Notes under the pieces: model-generated
Seen by the model: the letters and a program-made list of their open reading frames with translations, nothing else
Database searches by the model: none
What the model was told of the DNA's origin: nothing
Assembly (NCBI RefSeq): GCF_021403115.1
Contig: NZ_JAJSSH010000002.1
Coordinates: 248,001 to 312,000 of the forward strand
Direction: 5' to 3'
Source of the DNA: Sphingobium sufflavum
Lineage (GTDB): Bacteria > Pseudomonadota > Alphaproteobacteria > Sphingomonadales > Sphingomonadaceae
DNA: 64,000 bases
Shown here: positions 26,650 to 37,120 of the stretch, one piece after another
How positions within the stretch are numbered: the stretch's first letter is position 1
How the letters are laid out: each line of letters opens with the position of its first letter
Position numbers and translations under genes: made by a program

Positions 26650-27834
26650 ATGAACTACGAACCCAAGCTCGCGGGCGATTTGCAATCCGCCGGACGCGAT
26701 GGCGATGATGAAGATCGCGTTCGCGCGCGTCGTCGTATCTTTCGCACTGCCGGTATCGGCGTTGCTGTGATCCTTGTTCTAGCGCTCTGGGTCGTTTGGA
26801 CCAAGACGCATAATGGCGCAGATGGTGCAAACGATGGGCCTGAAATTCCCAGCGTCACCGTGATCGCGGCTACGAGCGGCGCAGTCGGTCGGTCGGCAAG
26901 TGGGACGGGCGCCTTGGCAGCGCGGCGTGATATGCCGGTCAGCGTGGTGGGTGAAGGTGGCCGCGTTCTCGCAGTGCAGGTGGAGCCGGGAAGTTGGGTT
27001 CGCGCCGGACAGACACTGGCGACAATCGAACGCTCGGTGCAGACCCAGCAAACTGCGTCCCTCGCCGCACAGGTGGATGTCGCCCGCGCCGACGCCAAAC
27101 TAGCGGAGGCCAATCTGACCCGCGCCCGTGCATTGGTCGGCAACGGTTTTATCTCCAAAGCCGATCTGGAGACGCGGATCGCGAACCGGGATGCCGCTGC
27201 AGCTCGTGTCAACGTTGCCATCGCCCAGCTTAATCAGGCCCGTGCTTCCATGGCGCGCCTTGATGTCCGCGCGCCCGCCGATGGGCTGGTTCTTACCCGC
27301 ACAGTCGAGGCGGGGCAGGTGGTTTCAGGTGGGTCGGGCGTCCTGTTTCGTATTGCCCTGAAGGGCGAGATGGAAATGCAGCTTGCCCTGAACGAGGGGG
27401 ATATTGTTGGTATCAAGGTGGGAGACCGTGCATCCGTCGTACCGGTGGGGGCCACGGCGCCTGTCATAGGCACAGTATGGCAGATATCCCCCGTCGTCGA
27501 TCCGCAGACCCGGCAGGGTGTGGTACGCATCCTGCTGCCCTACGATCGTTCGCTTCGCCCCGGCGCTTTTGCCCAGGCGAGCGTCGCGATCTCCAGCGTT
27601 CCCGGTGTATTGCTGCCGGAATCGGCGGTGCAGAGCGACGAGAAGGGTAATTTCGTCTATGTCGTGGATGGACATAACTTGGTGGTGCGTCGCCCGGTTG
27701 AAACCGGGACCGTCAGCGATGCGGGTGTTTCCGTGGTCAAGGGGCTTTCCGGTGGAGAGCGGGTGATCGCGACTGCCGGCGGTTTCCTGAGTGCCGGCGA
27801 CAAGGTGAAGCCCGTGCGCGCCAGCGCGCCCTGA
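26650..27834 (+). CDS. RND efflux periplasmic adaptor (membrane fusion protein)
   Basis: A 394-residue MexA/AcrA-type adaptor. It has a cytoplasmic basic start, one membrane helix at about 34-50, a barrel-sandwich half with GEGGRVLAVQVEPGSWVRAGQTLA, a coiled-coil hairpin (about 130-200), the return lipoyl half DVRAPADGLVLTRTVEAGQVV, then beta-barrel and membrane-proximal domains. It links the RND pump encoded 12 bases downstream to an outer-membrane channel; no TolC-like gene is adjacent. The substrate is unknown. Confidence 0.9.
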   Translation: MNYEPKLAGDLQSAGRDGDDEDRVRARRRIFRTAGIGVAVILVLALWVVWTKTHNGADGANDGPEIPSVTVIAATSGAVGRSASGTGALAARRDMPVSVVGEGGRVLAVQVEPGSWVRAGQTLATIERSVQTQQTASLAAQVDVARADAKLAEANLTRARALVGNGFISKADLETRIANRDAAAARVNVAIAQLNQARASMARLDVRAPADGLVLTRTVEAGQVVSGGSGVLFRIALKGEMEMQLALNEGDIVGIKVGDRASVVPVGATAPVIGTVWQISPVVDPQTRQGVVRILLPYDRSLRPGAFAQASVAISSVPGVLLPESAVQSDEKGNFVYVVDGHNLVVRRPVETGTVSDAGVSVVKGLSGGERVIATAGGFLSAGDKVKPVRASAP

Positions 27835-27846
27835 CGGAGCGGACCA

Positions 27847-30800
27847 ATGGATTTCCGTAACATCTCGGCATGGTGCATCCGCAATCCGGTGCCCCCTATC
27901 GTGTTCTTCGTGGCCTTGTGCGCGGCGGGCGTGATGGCCTTTATCCGCATGGATATTCAGGCTGAGCCAGACATCGATTTTCCCGCCGCGATGGTGATAG
28001 TATCGCAGCCGGGCGCTGCGCCTGCCGAACTGGAAACCCAGGTGACGCAGCGGGTGGAAGCGGCGGTTCGCTCCCTCCAGGGCATTGACGAACTGAACTC
28101 TACTATCACGGAGGGTTCCAGTCGCACGATGGTCCAGTTCGCGCTGGGCACACCGATCGATCGCGCTGTTACCGATATTCGGGACAAGATGTCGCAAATC
28201 CGTTCCAACCTGCCCGAAGGCATTTTGGAGCCGCAAGTTATTCGCCTGTCTACATCGGGTAACGTCCTCGCCTTCTACAAGGTGGAGGCGACGGATATGA
28301 CGCTGGAGCAGTTGAGCTGGTTCGTCGACAATACTGTCGCTCGTCGTCTTCAGGCAATCGCTGGCATGGGCGATGTGACGCGGGCAGGCGGGGTAAGCCG
28401 TGAAATCCGTATCATCCTCGACCCGCTGCGGATGCAGTCGTTGGGCCTGACAGCGACGCAGGTCAACCAGCAACTGCGGCAGGTCAACATCAATGCTGCG
28501 GGTGGATTGACCCAGGTCGCCGGGGCGGAGCAGTCTGTTCGCGTGTTGGGCAACGCCGCCACGGCGGCGCAACTTGCCGAAGTGCAGATCGCCATCGGCA
28601 ACGGTCGCACGGTCGCGTTGAAGAATATTGCGAAGGTGCGCGATCTGTATGCTGAGCAGCGTGGCCTGACCAAGTCGGGCGGCCGTGAAGTGCTGTCCTT
28701 CGGTATCGAGCGGGCCAAGGGTGAATCTGACGTCACCGTCTATGATGAAGCGGAAAAAGTTCTTAATGAACTTCAGAAGGAAAATCCGAAAGTTAAGATT
28801 TCGGTTCTCTTCACCAATGTCGGATATACGAAGGAACAGTATAAGTCTGCCATCCATGCATTGATTGAAGGTGCTGTTCTGGCTGTTGTCGTGGTGTTCC
28901 TGTTCCTTCGGGACTGGCGGGCGACGATCATCTCCGCATTAGCGATTCCGATGTCGGCCATTCCGGCCTTCTGGTTCATGGATATGCTCGGCTTTTCGCT
29001 GAATAGCCTGACCCTGCTTGCACTCAGCCTCGTCGCGGGCGTGCTGGTCGATGACGCCATCGTGGAGATCGAGAATATCGTCCGCCACATGCGGATGGGT
29101 AAAACTGCGTTTCAGGCCAGTATCGACGCCGCGGATGAGATTGGCCTTGCGGTCGTCGCCACGACTAGCGTCATCGTCGCCGTCTTCCTGCCGGTTGCGC
29201 TGATGCCGGGCGTATCAGGCGAATTTTTTAAGAATTTTGGCCTGACCGTGGTTAGTGCCGTGCTTGTCAGTCTGGCCGTGGCGCGCATGATTACACCAAT
29301 GCTCGCCGCCTATTTCCTCAAGGCGCACGGCACCGCGGAGCATGGCGGTGGCAAACTGATGGACTGGTACATGATCGTGCTGCGCTGGGCGCTGGATGAT
29401 ACCAAGCGGCGGGCTATTGTCCGTACCAAATATGGCAACATCTGGCGCGTCCGGGCGCTGTTCGCCGACCATCGCATCTGGATGATGGGCATTGCGACGC
29501 TGGGCCTGCTCCTTACCGTCCTGACTTTCTCGCAATTGCCCATGACGTTCCAGCCGGATGCCAACATGCATACGTCCCGCATCGCGATCAAGCTGGTGCC
29601 GGGCTCGACGCTGGAGCAGACGGAAGCGGTGACGGACAAGGTCGCCACCATGATGGCGCGTGATCCGATCGTGGAAAGCACCTTCTCCAACATCAAGGTC
29701 GGTAATTCTACTGTTTTCCTTAATCTGAAGCATAACCGCAAGATTACCAGCCAGCAGTTCGAGCGCGCCCGCGCGCCCGCTCTCTTGCGCATCCCTGACG
29801 CCCAGATTGCCTTTACCTCCATGCACAGTGCGGGTGGTGGCACGCAGCGGCCTATCGGCGTGACGTTGGGCAGCGACGATCCGGTGTTGTTGCAAGAGAC
29901 GATGAATCGCCTGTCGAGCGAAATGCGCGGCGTGCGTGAAGTCGTGGCCCCGCGGATCGAAGGCAATCTCCAGCGACCGGAGATTATTCTGAAGCCGCGC
30001 TTCGACCTCGCTGCCCAGTTCGGCGTCACGACCTCCGCGCTTAGTAATGCGGTGCGCATCGCGACATTGGGCGATATTGAACAGAATATGGCGAAATTCT
30101 CTCTGCATGACCGGCAGGTGCCGATCCGGGTGTCGGTGGATGAGGATGCGCGCAAACGGTTCGACTTTATCCGCAATCTGCCTGTCCAGACGACGACTGG
30201 CAGCTCTGTCCCACTAAGCTTGGTCGCCGATATTGGCTTTGGAGCAGGTCCGACGCAGATCGACCGTAATAACCAGATGCGCCAGATCACCATTGGCGCT
30301 GATCTGGCCCCAGGGGTCGTATCGGGGGAGGCGCAAAAGAAGATTGATGCGCTGCCGGCGCTCAAGAACCTACCCGCAGGCATTACCCGCATTGTGCTGG
30401 GCGCGAGCAAGTGGCAGGCGGAACTGGTGGTGAATTTCGTCATCGCCGTCTGCGTGGGCGTGCTGATGGTCTTTGCCGTCCTCGTCCTGCTTTACCGCAC
30501 CGTTATGCCGCCGTTCGTCAACATGGGGTCGCTTCTGCTCGCGCCGCTGGGTGGTGGTATCGCACTACTCGTGACGGGTTATCCCATCTCGTTGCCGGTG
30601 TTCATCGGACTGCTCATGCTGCTGGGCATCGTCGGCAAGAATTCGATCCTCCTGGTCGATTTCGCGCTGGAGGAAATGGCCAAGGGCGTGACCAAGCGCG
30701 ATGCGATAATCGACGCCGGGCACAAGCGGGCACAGCCCATCGTGATGACCACGGTGGCGATGGTGGCGGGTATGCTGCCCACTGCGTTAGCTCTTTCGGG

Positions 30801-31005
30801 CGACGGCGCATGGCGTGCGCCCATGGGTATCACCGTGATCGGTGGTCTGACGCTCTCCACCCTGCTCACCCTGTTGATCGTACCGCCAAGCTTCAGCCTT
30901 GCCATAGGTTTCGAACGGTGGGTTGGTCCGCACTTGCGCAAGAGGTTGCTGACCTATGAGCCGGGGGACGAAGATGGCCGGCCTGCGCCACACGCGGCAG
31001 AATAG
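27847..31005 (+). CDS. RND family efflux permease (AcrB/HAE1 type)
   Basis: A 1052-residue inner-membrane pump. The N-terminal FRNISAWCIRNPVPPIVFF leads into helix 1. Two large periplasmic domains and 12 helices are in the usual order. Proton-relay acids are in helix 4 (LVDDAIVEIENIVRHM) and the matching Lys in helix 10 (VGKNSILLVDFALEEM). It works with the adaptor just upstream; together they form an operon. The family exports hydrophobic or antibiotic-like compounds, but the substrate here cannot be read from sequence. Confidence 0.93.
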   Translation: MDFRNISAWCIRNPVPPIVFFVALCAAGVMAFIRMDIQAEPDIDFPAAMVIVSQPGAAPAELETQVTQRVEAAVRSLQGIDELNSTITEGSSRTMVQFALGTPIDRAVTDIRDKMSQIRSNLPEGILEPQVIRLSTSGNVLAFYKVEATDMTLEQLSWFVDNTVARRLQAIAGMGDVTRAGGVSREIRIILDPLRMQSLGLTATQVNQQLRQVNINAAGGLTQVAGAEQSVRVLGNAATAAQLAEVQIAIGNGRTVALKNIAKVRDLYAEQRGLTKSGGREVLSFGIERAKGESDVTVYDEAEKVLNELQKENPKVKISVLFTNVGYTKEQYKSAIHALIEGAVLAVVVVFLFLRDWRATIISALAIPMSAIPAFWFMDMLGFSLNSLTLLALSLVAGVLVDDAIVEIENIVRHMRMGKTAFQASIDAADEIGLAVVATTSVIVAVFLPVALMPGVSGEFFKNFGLTVVSAVLVSLAVARMITPMLAAYFLKAHGTAEHGGGKLMDWYMIVLRWALDDTKRRAIVRTKYGNIWRVRALFADHRIWMMGIATLGLLLTVLTFSQLPMTFQPDANMHTSRIAIKLVPGSTLEQTEAVTDKVATMMARDPIVESTFSNIKVGNSTVFLNLKHNRKITSQQFERARAPALLRIPDAQIAFTSMHSAGGGTQRPIGVTLGSDDPVLLQETMNRLSSEMRGVREVVAPRIEGNLQRPEIILKPRFDLAAQFGVTTSALSNAVRIATLGDIEQNMAKFSLHDRQVPIRVSVDEDARKRFDFIRNLPVQTTTGSSVPLSLVADIGFGAGPTQIDRNNQMRQITIGADLAPGVVSGEAQKKIDALPALKNLPAGITRIVLGASKWQAELVVNFVIAVCVGVLMVFAVLVLLYRTVMPPFVNMGSLLLAPLGGGIALLVTGYPISLPVFIGLLMLLGIVGKNSILLVDFALEEMAKGVTKRDAIIDAGHKRAQPIVMTTVAMVAGMLPTALALSGDGAWRAPMGITVIGGLTLSTLLTLLIVPPSFSLAIGFERWVGPHLRKRLLTYEPGDEDGRPAPHAAE

Positions 31006-31118
31006 GAGGCGACGGACAGGCTTGCATGGACGGCCAGCCTTTTTGCTGTGTGGTGAGAAGCAAGGCTGCCCGTACGATCCTTACCCCGTCATTCCGCTTG
31101 CGCCATGAAACCCTAAAC

Positions 31119-32396
31119 ATGACCGCACGTTCCGCATCCATGGCCTCTCCCGTTTCTTCGTCCGGTGGTCGCTCCATGCGGATCATCGCGACCTGTCTGC
31201 TGATTGCGATGGCCGCCGTCTATGGTCTGGCGCGTTGGGGCGAAACGACTCATGCGGCCGATTTGGGTCCATGGATCGGCTATGTGCGTGCCTTTGCAGA
31301 GGCGGCGATGGTCGGCGGATTAGCAGACTGGTTCGCGGTGACGGCGCTGTTCCGCCATCCGCTCGGGGTGCCCATCCCGCATACCGCCATCATCCCACGT
31401 AACAAGGATCGGATAGGCGATACGCTGGCCCTGTTCCTGCGCGACAATTTCCTGACTCCGGCGGTGGTCGCCCGCCGCATGGTGCGGCTGGACATGGCAG
31501 GGGCGGCGGGTCGTTTCCTAGCCGCACCGCCGGACGTGGATGGTCGCCTGCGCCGCGGCGCCTCGCGCCTGCTTGCGGACGTCATGGACGCGTTGGACGA
31601 TGAGCGACTGGGAATTATGGTCAAGGGTGCGATCGCTCAGCGCCTGCGCGCGGTCGATTTCGCGCCGATGATCGGTCAGGCGCTGGACGCCGCCATCCGT
31701 GAAGGGCGGCATGAGCCGGTCATGCAGGCGATCATCACCTGGGCATCTCGCACGCTGGACGCCAATGCTGTGCTGATCCGGCAGATGGTGCATGATAAGG
31801 CGGGTGCTATAGTGCGCTGGACCGGGCTGGACGAGACATTGGCCAATGCTATCCTCTCCGGGTTGCAGAAGATGTTGGCGGAGGCGGCTGCCGATCCTCA
31901 GCACAGCCTGCGCATCAAGGCAATGGAGGGCATCGAAAGCCTCGCTCACCGCCTTCAGCATGAACCGGAGATGCAAGGGCGCATCGGCCGTGTGCGCGAC
32001 GAGATCATCGGGAACCCTGCCATGCAGGCGTGGATGGAGAGCCTGTGGCGACAGGCGCGGGAGGCTTTGCTCCGGTCAGCGCGCGATCCGCGCACGGCGC
32101 TGGCGGGGCGGTTCGGTGACATGCTGCGCCAACTGGGGACGATGCTGGAGGAGGATGCGACGGTCCGTCTGCTCCTCAACCGCTTTGCCCGGCGAGTGGC
32201 GGTGGGTACGGCTGCCTCTTACGGCGATGCGATCGTGCGGCTGGTTAGTGAGACGGTTCGGGGCTGGGATGCGCAGACGATCACTAACCGGTTGGAACAG
32301 GCGGTTGGCCGCGACCTGCAATATATCCGCATTAACGGCACGCTGGTTGGTGGGCTGGTAGGGGTCATCATTCATGCCGTCGGGCGACAGTTTTAG
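31119..32396 (+). CDS. DUF445 family membrane protein
   Basis: A 425-residue protein related to E. coli YjiN. A short N-terminal region has a hydrophobic segment at about 21-38, then EAAMVGGLADWFAVTALFRHPLGVPIPHTAIIP, the hallmark of DUF445. A long helical middle precedes a last hydrophobic stretch (NGTLVGGLVGVIIHAVGRQF). Start ATG at 31119 lacks a strong ribosome site; ATG at 31140 is an alternative. Function is unknown. It follows the RND pair by about 110 bases. Confidence 0.85.
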   Translation: MTARSASMASPVSSSGGRSMRIIATCLLIAMAAVYGLARWGETTHAADLGPWIGYVRAFAEAAMVGGLADWFAVTALFRHPLGVPIPHTAIIPRNKDRIGDTLALFLRDNFLTPAVVARRMVRLDMAGAAGRFLAAPPDVDGRLRRGASRLLADVMDALDDERLGIMVKGAIAQRLRAVDFAPMIGQALDAAIREGRHEPVMQAIITWASRTLDANAVLIRQMVHDKAGAIVRWTGLDETLANAILSGLQKMLAEAAADPQHSLRIKAMEGIESLAHRLQHEPEMQGRIGRVRDEIIGNPAMQAWMESLWRQAREALLRSARDPRTALAGRFGDMLRQLGTMLEEDATVRLLLNRFARRVAVGTAASYGDAIVRLVSETVRGWDAQTITNRLEQAVGRDLQYIRINGTLVGGLVGVIIHAVGRQF

Positions 32397-32559
32397 GGAG
32401 GGCGATCGTGGATCGGCCTCCTGCCGATCGAAGCGATAAAAGAATGGGCACCCTCTTCCTCTCATGGGCAAGAGAGGGCTGTCCGGCGATCCGCTGCTTG
32501 ACTTCGTAAGGTGCCTGACCTAACCGCCTCGCCGGTCCGGGCGTCAGCCCCTCATCCCA

Positions 32560-32608
32560 CCCTGCCGCCGAGTCCTGTCGAAGGGCGGCCAGGGTCCGCT
32601 CGGCAGGG
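32560..32608 (+). repeat. Inverted repeat in the purA leader
   Basis: CCCTGCCG at 32560-32567 is complementary to CGGCAGGG at 32601-32608. The loop contains CCTGTCGAAGGG, similar to interspersed repeats I associate with sphingomonad genomes. It ends about 15 bases before the purA ATG and could shield its ribosome site. Confidence 0.4.
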
Positions 32609-32623
32609 CGAGGACGTATATCC

Positions 32624-33913
32624 ATGGCAAATGTAACCGTTATCGGCGCTCAGTGGGGCGACGAAGGCAAGGGCAAGATCGTCGACTGGCTGGCCAGCCG
32701 CGCGAATGTGGTCGTTCGCTTTCAGGGCGGACATAATGCCGGTCACACGCTGGTTGTGGGTGACAAGACTTACAAGCTGTCGTTGCTCCCGTCGGGCATC
32801 GTGCGTGGCACGCTGTCGGTCATCGGCAATGGTGTCGTCCTTGATCCCTGGCATTTCCGCGAGGAGGTCGCGAAGCTGAAGGGACAGGGCGTCGACGTGA
32901 ACACCGATAATCTGCACATCGCGGAAACGGTGCCGTTGATCCTGCCGATTCATCGCGATCTGGATGGTCTGCGTGAGGATGCGAGCGGCGCGGGCAAGAT
33001 CGGCACCACCCGCCGCGGTATCGGTCCTGCCTATGAGGACAAGGTCGGCCGCCGCGCGATCCGCCTGTGCGACCTTGCTCATCTCGATGACCTCGGCCCA
33101 CAACTGGACCGCATTTGCGCGCACCATGATGCGCTGCGCGCCGGTTTCGGTGAGCCGCCGGTGGATCGTCAGCGCCTGCTCGACGATCTGGCCGAAATTG
33201 CGGACTATATCCTGCCTTACGCAAAGCCTGTGTGGGTGACGCTGAACCAGGCGAAAAAGCGCGGCGACCGCATTCTGTTCGAGGGTGCGCAGGGTGTTCT
33301 GCTCGACGTCGATCATGGCACGTATCCGTTCGTCACCTCGTCCAATACCATCGCGGGCACGGCGTCGGGCGGATCGGGCCTTGGCCCGTCCTCGGTCGGT
33401 TTCGTGCTTGGTATCGTCAAGGCCTACACCACGCGCGTCGGTGCCGGTCCTTTCCCCAGCGAACTGGAGGATGAGGTCGGCCAGCGGCTGGGCGAGCGGG
33501 GTCATGAGTTCGGCACGGTGACGGGACGCAAGCGTCGTTGCGGCTGGTTCGACGCTGTATTGGTGCGCCAGTCGGCGGCGGTTTCCGGCATCACTGGCAT
33601 TGCGCTGACCAAGCTCGACGTTCTGGACGGGTTCGAGACGCTCGCCATCTGTGTCGGTTATGATGTGGACGGCAAGCGGTACGATTATCTGCCGCCGCAC
33701 CCGCAGGATCAGGCGAAGGCCGTCCCTGTCTATGAAACTATGGACGGTTGGCAGGAAACAACGGCGGGTGCTCGTAGCTGGGCCGACCTGCCAGCGCAGG
33801 CGATCAAATATATCCGCCGTATCGAGGAATTGATCGAGTGCCCCGTGGCCCTCGTCTCCACTTCGCCGGAGCGGGATGACACCATATTGGTGCGTGATCC
33901 ATTCCAAGATTGA
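32624..33913 (+). CDS. purA: Adenylosuccinate synthetase
   Basis: Joins IMP and aspartate using GTP in AMP synthesis. The 429-residue protein has the N-terminal [18 protein letters not shown]-loop, [27 protein letters not shown], and the C-terminal GTP-binding residues in LTKLDVLDG. Length is typical. ATG at 32624 follows GCGAGGA. It is monocistronic: a strong terminator follows within 20 bases of its stop, and phosphoglycolate phosphatase is convergent. Confidence 0.97.
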   Translation: MANVTVIGAQWGDEGKGKIVDWLASRANVVVRFQGGHNAGHTLVVGDKTYKLSLLPSGIVRGTLSVIGNGVVLDPWHFREEVAKLKGQGVDVNTDNLHIAETVPLILPIHRDLDGLREDASGAGKIGTTRRGIGPAYEDKVGRRAIRLCDLAHLDDLGPQLDRICAHHDALRAGFGEPPVDRQRLLDDLAEIADYILPYAKPVWVTLNQAKKRGDRILFEGAQGVLLDVDHGTYPFVTSSNTIAGTASGGSGLGPSSVGFVLGIVKAYTTRVGAGPFPSELEDEVGQRLGERGHEFGTVTGRKRRCGWFDAVLVRQSAAVSGITGIALTKLDVLDGFETLAICVGYDVDGKRYDYLPPHPQDQAKAVPVYETMDGWQETTAGARSWADLPAQAIKYIRRIEELIECPVALVSTSPERDDTILVRDPFQD

Positions 33914-33933
33914 CGCAGTTTACAGCCGAATAG

Positions 33934-33961
33934 AAGGCCCCGGTTCTCCGGGGCCTTTTTA
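33934..33961 (+). terminator. Rho-independent terminator after purA
   Basis: AAGGCCCCGG at 33934-33943 pairs with CCGGGGCCTT at 33948-33957, loop TTCT, followed by a run of T to 33961. It is the clearest intrinsic terminator in the window. Confidence 0.9.
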
Positions 33962-34037
33962 TAGCGATGATGGGTTGGGCAGGATGATGGCGGGTCGGGG
34001 CGTAATGAGCTTTGCTTTCCTGTCCTTTGCCTTGGCA

Positions 34038-34709
34038 TCAACGGTTGGTCCATTCCTCTACCAGCGGGACAAGTTCTCCAAATTCCTGGATCAGGGCGTC
34101 TGCGCCCAGTTCTGCCGGATCGCCTTCGACATAGCCGAAGCTGACCGCGACGCTCGCCACGCCCGCAGCCCGTGCTGCCAATATGTCATTGTCGCTGTCG
34201 CCTACGAACAGCGTCCGTCCGCCGCCCGCAGTATCAATCATCGCCAGTAGCGGTGCCGGGTCTGGCTTGAGCTGGGGGGTGGTATCGCCACCCACGATAG
34301 CGACGAAATGATGTGCCATACCCAGTTCCGCCAGTACGAGTCGGGCCAGCCGCTCGATCTTGTTGGTGCAGACGGCGAGACGATAGCCACGCGCGGACAG
34401 GCCTTCCAGTGCCGCGACAACGCCCGGATAGGGGCGGCTGAGATCGGCAATGTGCGCCTCATAATGGGCGATCACGATCGGATAAAGTTGGTCGATCAGC
34501 GTTTGTGGCGCATCTCCGGTGGCGGCGAGGGCGCGGGCCAGCATGATTCTTGCCCCTCGGCCAACCATCTTCTGCACATCTGTCACAGGTAACGGGTTGC
34601 GCCCGATGGTGCCCAACGCATGATTAAGCGCCATGGCCAGATCGCCACTGGTGTCCAGTAATGTGCCGTCGAGGTCGAAACCGATGAGATCGAAGGGGCG
34701 TACAGTCAT
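34038..34709 (-). CDS. gph: Phosphoglycolate phosphatase (HAD family)
   Basis: A 223-residue HAD-superfamily hydrolase. Motif I is FDLDGTLLDTSGD with the nucleophile Asp, motif II is VCTNK, and motifs III and IV are KPDPAPLL and VGDSDNDILAARAAG. It removes phosphate from 2-phosphoglycolate formed in DNA repair or photorespiration-like chemistry; other sugar phosphates are possible. ATG at 34709. It converges on purA and diverges from glmU. Confidence 0.88.
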   Translation of the reverse strand: MTVRPFDLIGFDLDGTLLDTSGDLAMALNHALGTIGRNPLPVTDVQKMVGRGARIMLARALAATGDAPQTLIDQLYPIVIAHYEAHIADLSRPYPGVVAALEGLSARGYRLAVCTNKIERLARLVLAELGMAHHFVAIVGGDTTPQLKPDPAPLLAMIDTAGGGRTLFVGDSDNDILAARAAGVASVAVSFGYVEGDPAELGADALIQEFGELVPLVEEWTNR

Positions 34710-34798
34710 GTGCGCCGCATGCCGCTCGATTGTGGAAGTGGCAACCTAAACATGGCAGAGACAGCGGCAGACATCTGATTCAGCCGTAAGGATCCTCC

Positions 34799-36154
34799 GT
34801 GAACCAACGCTCCTCCGCCCGTCCTGTTGCCATCGTCATCCTTGCCGCCGGACAGGGCACGCGCATGAAGTCGGGCCTGCACAAGGTGCTGCATCCCATT
34901 GCGGGGCGGCCCATGCTGTTACATCTTCTCGCTGCGACCGAGGCGCTTTTCCCGGAGCGTACCGTGATCGTCGTCGGGTCGGGCCGAGAACAGGTGGAAA
35001 AGGCCGTTGCGGGTCGTGGCGTGGATATTGCCGTACAGGCGGAGCAACTGGGCACTGGCCATGCCGTCGCGCAGGCGAAGGAGGCTCTCCATGGCTTTGC
35101 GGGGGATGTGCTGATCCTTTATGGCGATGTGCCGCTGGTTCGGGCGGAGACGATGAAGGCGATGCTGGAGCGGCTCAACCGGGGCGACGAGCCGCGCGCT
35201 GTGGTGTTGGGCTTCCGGCCGGAACAGGCAGGCGCCTATGGCCGGATCATCGCAGACGGGCAGGGCGTGATCGAGAAGATGGTGGAATATAAGGATGCCA
35301 CTGCGACCGAACGCGCCGTGACCCTGTGCAACAGCGGCCTGATGGCGGTGCATGCCGCGGAACTGTTCGTGCTGCTGGACATGGTGGGCAATGATAATGC
35401 GGCGGGCGAATATTATCTCCCTGACATTGTCATGATGTCGGGAGCGCAAAGCGCGGTGATCGAGACGGACGCCATCGAGGTGGCGGGCGTCAACAGCCGT
35501 ATCGAACTGGCCGCTCTGGAACGGGCCTGGCAGGAGCGGCGGCGCGACGAGGCAATGCTGGACGGTGTGACATTGGTCGCGCCGGACACGGTCTTCTTCT
35601 CCCATGACACAGTTCTGGGCCGGGATGTGACCGTGGAGCCGAATGTGGTGTTCGGTCCCGGTGTCGTCGTGGAGGCAGGCGCGGTCATTCATGCCTTCTC
35701 CCATCTGGAGGGCGCGACGGTGCATGGCGGCGCGGACATCGGTCCCTATGCCCGGCTGCGACCGGGCGCGGACATTGGTGAGGGCGCGAAGGTCGGCAAT
35801 TTCGTAGAGATCAAGAAGTCCACACTGGCCAAAGGTGCGAAGGCCAATCACCTCAGTTACATTGGCGACGCGCAAGTGGGCGAGGGCGCCAATATCGGCG
35901 CGGGAACGATCACCTGCAACTATGATGGCTTCGGCAAATATAAAACGGTGATTGGTGCAGGGGCGTTCATCGGCTCCAACAGTGCGCTGGTCGCGCCGGT
36001 CAGCATTGGCGCGGGCGCAATAGTTGGCGCGGGCAGCACGTTGACAGCGGACGTTTCCCCCGATTCTCTGGTGCTGGTACGCCCGGCTCAGGTGGAGAAG
36101 GCGGGCTGGGCCACGCGGTTCCGGGACAGGATGCGGGCGCTCAAGGGGGCATAG
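34799..36154 (+). CDS. glmU: Bifunctional GlcNAc-1-phosphate uridyltransferase / acetyltransferase
   Basis: Last two steps to UDP-GlcNAc. The 451-residue protein has an N-terminal pyrophosphorylase with ILAAGQGTRMKSGLHKVLHPIAGRPM, LGTGHAVAQ and YGDVPL. The C-terminal left-handed beta-helix acetyltransferase has VEIKKSTLAKGAKANHLSYIGDAQVG and GTITCNYDGFGKYKT. Start GTG at 34799 follows GGATCC without a strong ribosome site. GlmS, which makes its precursor, is encoded 2 kb downstream on the same strand. Confidence 0.96.
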   Translation: MNQRSSARPVAIVILAAGQGTRMKSGLHKVLHPIAGRPMLLHLLAATEALFPERTVIVVGSGREQVEKAVAGRGVDIAVQAEQLGTGHAVAQAKEALHGFAGDVLILYGDVPLVRAETMKAMLERLNRGDEPRAVVLGFRPEQAGAYGRIIADGQGVIEKMVEYKDATATERAVTLCNSGLMAVHAAELFVLLDMVGNDNAAGEYYLPDIVMMSGAQSAVIETDAIEVAGVNSRIELAALERAWQERRRDEAMLDGVTLVAPDTVFFSHDTVLGRDVTVEPNVVFGPGVVVEAGAVIHAFSHLEGATVHGGADIGPYARLRPGADIGEGAKVGNFVEIKKSTLAKGAKANHLSYIGDAQVGEGANIGAGTITCNYDGFGKYKTVIGAGAFIGSNSALVAPVSIGAGAIVGAGSTLTADVSPDSLVLVRPAQVEKAGWATRFRDRMRALKGA

Positions 36155-36301
36155 CGTCGGTCCACGTGGCTCGGTACCTGTCAGCCTGTGTCGGGGCATC
36201 GAAAACAGCGACCGTTCACGTCCTTCCATTCTCCTTGTAACGCCCATTGCGGTAGTGTGCTCTCCCGGTACAACAGATGGCAAAGGGAGAAGGGAGCTAT
36301 A

Positions 36302-37120
36302 GTGCCGCAATCGATAGAGCCTGTGCGCGTCAACCATATCAACATGGTGCTGGCGGATTTCGATGCCAGCATTGCGCATTTTCGCGACCTTTATGACGCC
36401 GATTTTCTGGCGGACTATCCGCAGAAAGAATGGCATGCAGGGCTGTTCGAAATGGGCGGTGTGATCTTCGAACCCTTCGTACCGCCAGCCTGGTTACTCA
36501 ATGCGCGCCATGGCCCCTACTATCTGGGTATTGAATATCAGGCGGATATGGAGGCAGTGCGTGCCGCCATCGCCGACCATGGCATCCGCATCGTGCGGGA
36601 CATCTGCTTGGCGGTCCATACCCATCCAACGGACACGCTGGGCGTCGCTTTTGAATTTTATGACGGCTCCTTCCATGACCGGACGTGGGACATGCTCGGC
36701 GGTACCATGAAACCAGCCAGTTATTGGCGCGATGAGCATGGACTGGGGCTGACTGGGCTGAAGGTCGTCACTATCGTTGTCGAAGATATGGAGGTGGCCA
36801 GCGGTTTTCTGACCAGTTTCCTGTCGGCTCGACTGCTCTATGATGAGGTGCGTTTGGCGGCCGGGGCGCAGGCGCGCGGTTTCCAGGTTGCAGATTCGGT
36901 CGTTGAACTGTTGGTGCCAACGGGAGCGGGACCGATCCGCTGGCATCTGGACCGTCATGGGCCGGGGATACGCTCGACCGTGCTGAGCGTGCGGGACATC
37001 GATCAGGCGCGCCGCTATTTCGCCGCACGGGGCATGGACCTGGTGCCCGGTGATCGGCCGGATTCTGTGGCTGTCCCGGCGGAGGCAAACATGGGCGTGA
37101 TGATGGAGTTTGCCGCATGA
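36302..37120 (+). CDS. VOC/glyoxalase superfamily protein
   Basis: A 272-residue protein with two vicinal-oxygen-chelate modules: VNHINMVLADFDASIAHFRDLYDADF at the start and LTGLKVVTIVVEDMEVASGFLTSFL in the second half. Metal ligands could be His and Glu in each module. GTG at 36302 is preceded by AGGGAG six bases away and is preferred to an ATG at 36188. Its stop overlaps the next ATG, so it is coupled to the hydrolase. The substrate is unknown; ring-cleavage or isomerase roles are common. Confidence 0.8.
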   Translation: MPQSIEPVRVNHINMVLADFDASIAHFRDLYDADFLADYPQKEWHAGLFEMGGVIFEPFVPPAWLLNARHGPYYLGIEYQADMEAVRAAIADHGIRIVRDICLAVHTHPTDTLGVAFEFYDGSFHDRTWDMLGGTMKPASYWRDEHGLGLTGLKVVTIVVEDMEVASGFLTSFLSARLLYDEVRLAAGAQARGFQVADSVVELLVPTGAGPIRWHLDRHGPGIRSTVLSVRDIDQARRYFAARGMDLVPGDRPDSVAVPAEANMGVMMEFAA

